Shown here in pieces: positions 58,045 through 64,000 of a DNA stretch of 64,000 nt (position 1 is the first letter of the stretch; every line of letters begins with the position of its first letter). Source of the stretch: Linyphia triangularis (taxonomy: Eukaryota > Arthropoda > Arachnida > Araneae > Linyphiidae); the NCBI GenBank assembly GCA_963978545.1, contig OZ021727.1, positions 45,917,385 to 45,981,384 on the forward strand, written 5' to 3'. Below the pieces are notes generated by a model that made no database searches, was not told where the DNA came from, and worked only from the letters and a program-made list of their open reading frames with translations. The position numbers were made by a program, and so were the translations under genes.

Positions 58045-59224
58045 CTTCGTACTGTAGCTTTATTGAAATATTTATCGCGATTGTAATTTCTTCCGGTTTT
58101 TATTTCGCAGACGTGATTATTTGGTGCATTTGGCCTAAAATTATCGTTGTTGTTACGGTGATTGTAAGAACCCCTTGGCGGTCTGTTAAATGACCCTCTG
58201 TATTGGTTTTGCGTATTTTTGTTTTGGAAATTCTGCCCGCTGTTGTATGTTTGTTGCTGATGATTTGTTTCGCTTAGAGATTTACGTTTTGACGTAAAGT
58301 AAATATCACACTCTTTTGCAAGTTCTTTAGGTTCTAGCCAATCTTCCCCTTGGCGAACGGCAATGTGTGCTTGTGTTTGGCGGTCAAGTGTGCTGAAAAG
58401 TTTATCCGACACCATTAATTTACATAGTGTTTCGTAGTCAGTGGCGTTGCGTACCTTACAGTAATATGCGAATGATTGTGGTAGCCTTGACTCAAATTGC
58501 GTATGCGACTCGTTCGGCATGCGTTGGCTCCTTCGAAAATTAAGAAGACATTCTTGTAGCTTGGGTTGAAATTGGCGCAGGACAATACTTTTGACTTGTT
58601 CGTAATTTTTTAGGTCGTTCTCCGAAATATTTAGTAAAATGTAACTAGCCTGTTCGCCCAGTATACTAATCAAAATTTCCGATTTTGCATCATCTGGGAC
58701 ATTTTTTGTCGTAAACGCACGTTCCAGAGACTGAAAGAATAAATTGTAGTTTTCTGGTCTCGACGGGACTGGCATGCTTAGCGTTCGAACACTGCGAAGA
58801 AGACTTTCGATATTTGGACTTGCTTCGGTTGCTGTGGTACTTCCAGTACTAGTTTGGTTTAATGCAGTAGTATTTTTAAGAGCTGTGAGCTCGAGTTGTC
58901 GTTCTATCTGTGCAAGTTTAACTTTTTCGATTTCTTTTTGATTTTCAAACTTAATTTTTTCTATTTCTTTTTGCTTTTCATTCTTATCATCTTCGATTTG
59001 CTTTAGTTTTTCATTAGCCTCTTGGGTTTTTCTATCAGCCTCTTGGGCTTTTCTATCAGCTACAACTGTTGTTATTAAATCTTTAACGAAATCTGGACCT
59101 TTAACGAAAATTTCACTTTTTTCAATTAAGTCTTTTAATTTTAGAATTGTGGTACCATCCGGTACAACAATATCTACTCAGCGGCGACAAATGCGAGATC
59201 TTGCTTTCTGATATTTTTAAACAT
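58029..59224 (-). pseudogene. Gypsy gag
   Basis: An ATG at 59224 starts a short frame (begins MFKNIRKQDLAFVAAE) that meets a TAG near 59178. The adjacent frame is then open to 58029 without a break: VPDGTTILKLKDLIEKSEIF, a long Lys/Glu coiled-coil-like stretch, then the capsid-like part PVPSRPENYNLFFQSLERAF, EQASYILLNI and LRQFQPKLQECL, and a Gln/Asn/Arg-rich tail. A one-base loss near 59178 seems to disrupt the start. I see no intact CCHC knuckle in the tail. Confidence 0.85.
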
Positions 59225-59518
59225 AATTAATAATAAGATGGATCCTACCTGCGTTTCTTGATTTTACTTCGCTTTTGGAGTTGTATCCGTTTTATGTTGT
59301 TGCTCTTTCGAAGAGTACTCGTTGCTTCTGGTTTCTGGTTCGGTGGTAGTTGGTCGATGTGGAATAACTTTGCTGACTTCGTTGAACTTCTGCTTGACGG
59401 CTGAAGTGGGACTTGTTCGGTGAAGCGAGTGTTATGCAGTTGTATAATGACGACGCTGGTTGATGAGTTTGCCTTTTATTTGTAGATTCCACTGGTGGTC
59501 GCTGATTGCTGCGGTAAT

Positions 59519-59690
59519 TCGTGAAGAGGATTTTGGTTTGACCTCTGGATGCGTAGAAGTGCAGTTTTTTTATTTCGTGAAGAGGATTTTGGTTTGACCT
59601 CTGGATGCGTGAAAGTACAGTTTTTGTTTCGTGAAGAGGATTTTGGTTTGACCTCTAGATGCGTGGAAGTGCAGTTTTTTAAATATTTTT
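59519..59690 (-). repeat. Three leader repeats, about 55-62 bp
   Basis: TTCGTGAAGAGGATTTTGGT followed by TTGACCTCTGGATGCGTG occurs three times in the untranslated leader between the 5' LTR and gag. Confidence 0.9.
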
Positions 59691-59732
59691 TTTCATCGTA
59701 TTCTCGCGGGTAAAAAGCACGTCGAGCCCCCA

Positions 59733-59948
59733 TGTTGTATGATGAAGGGGTAAAAGTGAAGAGGCCAATTTAATAGACAGCAGGTTTATTCGTTGCATAA
59801 TATAAAAATAGGTTCTTAAACCTAAACTAGGAGAGGCTACTTCCACGTCCGTTCACCTTCACTCCCTCAATCATACTCTCTCTCTGGCGACGAAGTCGCC
59901 GCTAGTTGATTACATTAGCAGCGCCCTCTACATCAATGGGGATAATAT
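59733..59948 (-). repeat. Gypsy 5' LTR
   Basis: Partner of 54087-54302. On the minus strand it is followed immediately by the TGGGGGCTCG primer-site-like sequence at 59732-59723. The LTR promoter elements are not obvious. Confidence 0.88.
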
Positions 59949-60429
59949 ATAAATATAACAAAAAGCGAGGTAGATCACATCCAAACAAAAATTAGTTCAC
60001 TCAAAAACATAAAAGATGAGGGAGGTGTAGAAGTTAAACATATTTTGCTATGGTTGGTTCCATGTTGTTACTAACACAAAACCAACCATAAAGTGTTACA
60101 TATGCAGTGCAACATCCAAAAACTAAAACGATTTAACAAAAACACATGAGATTGATGAAAAGGCTCTTCAACTCAGATCATCTATTTTGCATGGGCGTAT
60201 TCGCTTTTTTTATAGCATACCCCCTTTAAAGCGCAAACTGGCCTGCTAAAAGTAGCAACTTCGAACACTAGAAAATAAAAATAGAGTTAAGAAAAAAAAA
60301 AAAAAAAAAAAAAGAAAGAAAAAAAAAAAACTGAAATTATCCAAGAGTTCGGAAGCAAGCTTGGTTTTCATTATTGAAACACCAAAACCCAGATTTAGAA
60401 AAAGTTATGAATACATTACAAGTAGAAGA

Positions 60430-60850
60430 TTTTCTAACGATATGGTCTGGCTGTTGAAACCACGAGATATAATGTCAATTTGATTCCCTGATTGAAGATA
60501 ATTTTAGAAATATTATCTAGTAGTTATGGAACTGATAAGAAGAAATTTTCTAACAACACTATGGATACAGCCAAACTCTTTGTACAGCCATACCCTCGGC
60601 ATCCTATGACTCTAACATTGCATAAAACGCTGTTATTTGATCTCATAGTTGTAAAAAAAATATCTTATTGCTGATTGGGAGGCTAAAATAAAAAATTGAG
60701 AGGTAAGGAAAACACATTTAAGGTATATTACTTAAAATAGTTAAAAAAAAATTCGAGAAAATAATGGAATACGGATGTGCGGAATGGACTACTATTGACC
60801 TCTGATCCGCTCATAATAAATATGATATGTATTATACCCTAAAAAGAGAA
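60430..60850 (+). pseudogene. Transib (RAG1-like) transposase remnant
   Basis: In shifting frames the plus strand gives RRFSNDMVWLL near 60430, then 60492-60674 DTAKLFVQPYPRHPMTLTLHK followed by TLLFDL, and near 60770-60835 NGLLLTSDPLIINM. The YP..PM..T.HK.L and LLLTSDP motifs are hallmarks of the C-terminal part of Transib transposases. Stops and frameshifts are present, and the N-terminal and first catalytic parts are not visible. Confidence 0.75.
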
Positions 60851-61337
60851 AAGTCTTTCATAAGAATGCACTGGCCACCAAAACCAAATAAAGCCAGACT
60901 AGAATCTAAATGAAATCTTCAAATAAATCATCAGATGAAGAGTGCCAAGATAAGCTATTTTGTGTAAAACTAGCAATATTAAAATACCAAATAATGGGAT
61001 TAATAATGAATTCAATGAACATTTTGAAAATGTAATGATATATTTTTTTTAACATTGAATATATATAGCAATAAATCATAAATTAATGATAAGTCAAGTA
61101 CAGAATGGTTTAGCATAAAATTACCCATAAATATTATCCAATGATAATGATATTAGTATAATAATAATAATAATAAAAAAAAAACGTTTATTTTTAATAA
61201 AGTAATTTTTTTTTTAATCTAAAGAAGAAAATTTACTATTTTATTCAATAAATTGAAGTATTATCGCATTTAAACACTATTCTGGCGCGAAAATACTTTT
61301 GACCAACTTTTCGATGCAAATACCCCAGTGTGCGACG

Positions 61338-61900
61338 GCTAGTTTACAACGCTCCAAATCAGGACTGACCAATATGTAGAGAGATTTTGGCCAGAGTTGT
61401 TAAGCTACTGGGGTCTGTGTGATCGCATATGAATCACACGCTTATAAACAACCCTGGTCTCCAAACCAATATATATATTTTTTCAGCACTCCTTTTTAAA
61501 GTTTTTCATACTTCACCTACCACAGGCTCGTTTTGCTCTCTAAAAGTTTTTACGCAAAAGCACAGATTCGCGCTTCAATCGCAGAAAGGTTCTTGCAACG
61601 CAAGCACTGTTCGCTTCACTGGTTAAAAGTATCATTTACTACGTAAACCCTTATTAGGTAGCCCGCTGTCGAGAAACAAACAAATTAATGTTAGTACAAT
61701 AATGCAATACCCTCGTCTTCTCTCCAACTATTTTTTTTAAAAATCCCCTTATATCCCCAATCTTCTGAAAAACAAAATACAGTTGTTGGACTTTAGGTAT
61801 TTGCATTGTACAGCGAGAAGATACCGGCCCTTATTTTTTTATTTTTTATTTTTGATTGACCGGAAAGGGTACTGGCACTCAACAGTATTTTCGCTTGATC

Positions 61901-61938
<38 letters not shown>

Positions 61939-63442
61939 GTTAAAAAATTTGAAAAAAGTGTTTAAAATTTTAACATTCTGTTTGTGAAATTCAAAATGTG
62001 TCTTTAATCTTTCATTTATAATTGGCCTTTTCAGAGGTACATCCCCCCACAAAAGTTAATTCGGATCGCCAGTGACAGCTACTCGAAGATTTTCGATCAC
62101 GTGCTGCCAATGACGCACACAACAGGAATTCGCATTGTTTTCTATTAATACTTTTTTTATTTTCTTCAGTCTCTCCCCAAATATACCAGCCAACAGTAGT
62201 TTCTGGAGATTTGGGTTAAAATAATGACGTCAGTACCCTTGGTTTATACGTTTCATGATGCTATTCATACAGCCACTCTATCTTGGATTTGTTAGAGTTT
62301 GGTTTTGATTTGTGTTTCAACACCCACCAATCACAAGGCTTCAAAACCCTTTTTGTCTGCTAGAAAAAATTACAAACCATGTATTTCTCTTCTAATATTC
62401 TTTGAGGAAAATATCTTGTGTAAGCTATTTTTTCTAACAAGTTTCTTTAGCTTTGTCATGAAGTTTTTTAGAAGAAAGAAATCACGTATTTTCTTCTGTA
62501 AAAATGTGTTAATCTGGTGTTTTTGATTTTTTTTTCGTAACAGGGGATTCCCCTTCGCTTGAACTAATTAAAGGAACTACCAAATAGTTTAAAATATTTT
62601 TCTAAATGGATTTGGTTCAGATGCCCTTACAGTACCTGGCTAGTAATTTATGGTAATTTTTTTTATGACTTTATTTAAAAATCATATTAATTTTACAATG
62701 CCATCTACTTTTCAATTTGTTTTGTAGCAAAATTAAATAGGGTTTGGGTAGCTTTGGCTGTGTTATTTTGCCCTAAATAAAGTCAAATCGGCTTGGCGAT
62801 ATTTTAACGTCAACTAGGAATAGACCAAAGTTAGTTAATCGCCAGTGCTCTGTCATAAACTTTTAAAACTTAAAAAAAAATTGTTTGGATACAAAAAATT
62901 TCACGTGAACCAAAATTGTGTCTTCTGCTGGATTTTTCAAACAGAAAATTTACGATTTTTGCAGAAGAAAAAAATTGGGAAAAGTGCAGTTTGCAAATGC
63001 TGTTTATGTTTGGTAATGCATTAGGGCCAGAAATGATGTAACAAAAACAGTGTTGTTATTGAAAGTGAATTCCCAAAGTTCTTAAAAATGATAATGGAAA
63101 TGTCCCGCTACTAATGTGCTAGTCAATATTTTTATACAAATTTAATCTTTCAGAATTACATTTAAAAAAAAAATAAAAAAAATTATAAAACATTTTGTAT
63201 AAATAATTGTGGAAATTCTTTGATTTTGTCAACTAGTAAAAATATATATAGCATTATAGTTTACATAAAGTGAATGTGGTTACTTTCTATCTACTATAAG
63301 TGAAGTTTTCTTTGAATAACTTTGTAAGATTCAGATAGAAAAATATAAAGGTTTGTTGCTTACTTTTCTAGTTATTAAAACCACCAAATTTACTATTGCT
63401 TTATCTTTCCAACACTTGCAACAGTGTGATATACTTGCAGGC
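61338..63442. other. AT-rich region, no gene seen
   Basis: I find no supported exon, RNA gene or complete transposon. A long A run lies at about 61906-61936. Short open frames such as 61429-61626 and 62299-62526 have no recognisable protein features. Confidence 0.5.
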
Positions 63443-64000
63443 CCGTAGCCAGCCAAAGTTTGTAGGACGGGCAAACATTTTCCCAGGAGGGGCAGAAATA
63501 TAAATTATTTAATTGGTTTTCAATTAATTTTTACAATTGATTACGCGTAAAAGAGTTTATCAGAGCAATTTATGAAGTACATATACAAAAAAATATTTAA
63601 AAAAAAGAAACATTGTTAATGTATTTTTGATGTAAAGTTATTTTTTTTAAAATTCTTTTAAAGACTCTACAGCAGAAATTTTTTTGACAAAAACAAAAAT
63701 TTCAATTTAAAATTTTTTAAAGTATATTTAATACAGTTCTATTCCTTTAAAATATTCTATGCTTATCCATCACTTAATTTTTCACACACTTCAACTTAAG
63801 AATATCTACTTTAAAAATAATTACAAATATAAAAATTAGTACAAGTTACTTTTACATAAAAAGTTTTTTTAACATATAAAAAGTTTTTTTCGAAGTTCCA
63901 TTCTTACATTTCTATTTAAAAATATATATTGTTAGAAAAATTACATTTTCTTATCATTGGTCTTGTGGAACAGCTACATAACTCTTTAACAACAAACTTG
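63442..64000. mobile_element. hAT-like terminus running off the window
   Basis: CAGGCCCGTAGCCAGCCAAA followed by GGACGGGCAAAC...AGGAGGGGC is the kind of CAGG(C)CCGTAGCCAG start seen in hAT-type elements and resembles the ends of the 178-bp MITE at 42533. The other end would lie beyond the window. Confidence 0.45.

Larger units (their letters stand above)
54087..59948 (-). mobile_element. Gypsy LTR retrotransposon, full length but broken
   Basis: It has two 216-bp LTRs, and an ATAAA target duplication (54082-54086, 59949-59953). On the minus strand the order is LTR, leader with tandem repeats, gag, protease, reverse transcriptase, RNase H, integrase, A/T-rich repeat tail, LTR. This is the Gypsy order with no env. 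The first bases after the 5' LTR, TGGGGGCTCG, fit the start of a tRNA-Pro primer site. The LTRs differ at six of 216 positions by my count, so insertion is fairly recent, yet pol has three in-frame stops and one frameshift. Confidence 0.93.
52845..61332 (+). mobile_element. Transib-like transposon with RSS-like ends, split by Gypsy
   Basis: Both ends read CACACTG, then a 23-bp spacer beginning GGGTATTTGC, then an A-rich nonamer: CCAAAAGTC on the left (52875-52883), TCAAAAGTA on the right (complement of 61294-61302). CGACG, a GC-rich 5-bp duplication typical of Transib, flanks both sides (52840-52844, 61333-61337). A RAG1/Transib-type transposase remnant lies at 60430-60850. Removing the Gypsy leaves about 2.6 kb. 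Transib is the family from which the RAG1 recombinase core derives, and heptamer/23/nonamer ends are its known resemblance to V(D)J signals. Confidence 0.85.

Noticed and set aside
62299..62526. 75-codon open frame near the right edge
   Set aside because: Phe/Lys-rich translation of AT-rich DNA with no splice context or family motif.

Overview
The window looks like nuclear DNA of an arthropod-like animal. It is AT-rich, its one certain gene has ten coding exons split by AT-rich introns, there are no operons, and it is crowded with transposons of types common in arthropods. I infer the lineage only from the style of the repeats and cannot name the species.

Region by region. 1-3350: a decayed coding fragment inside a large imperfect inverted duplication, then a 140-bp direct repeat. 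3392-3914 (minus): a probable exon of an unrecognised lysine/glutamate-rich protein with three internal repeats. 4511-5640 (minus): the 3' end of a non-LTR retrotransposon, split by a short hAT-like element. 7977-21213 (plus): the complete ZCCHC4 gene (rRNA N6-adenosine methyltransferase; 455 codons by my splicing). Its intron 5 is mostly two DNA transposons. The first sits exactly at the exon 5 splice donor; the second is a mariner that carries a BEL/Pao fragment. 21.2-25.5 kb: intergenic DNA with dispersed repeats.

25482-40672: a 15.2-kb giant palindrome with essentially no spacer. It has AGTAGTT ends, a 6-bp repeated flank, CRE-like (TGACGTCA) subterminal repeats, a 31-bp minisatellite in each arm, and one 1.05-kb insertion in the right arm only. 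42924-47476: a smaller relative with the same ends and a perfect 6-bp target duplication, itself holding a TA-flanked element. 47651-52398: a TTAA-flanked element that contains a hAT element with an 8-bp target duplication and a G-tract element, which in turn contains a solo LTR. 52845-61332: a degraded Transib-like element with RSS-like ends and a RAG1-type transposase remnant, split by a full-length but broken Gypsy LTR retrotransposon (54087-59948, minus). 61338-64000: little that I can read, ending in a hAT-like terminus.

ZCCHC4 is the only gene I would call functional. The rest is a record of nested insertions whose relative order can be read directly. The least familiar item is the pair of related palindromic elements at 25.5-47.5 kb.
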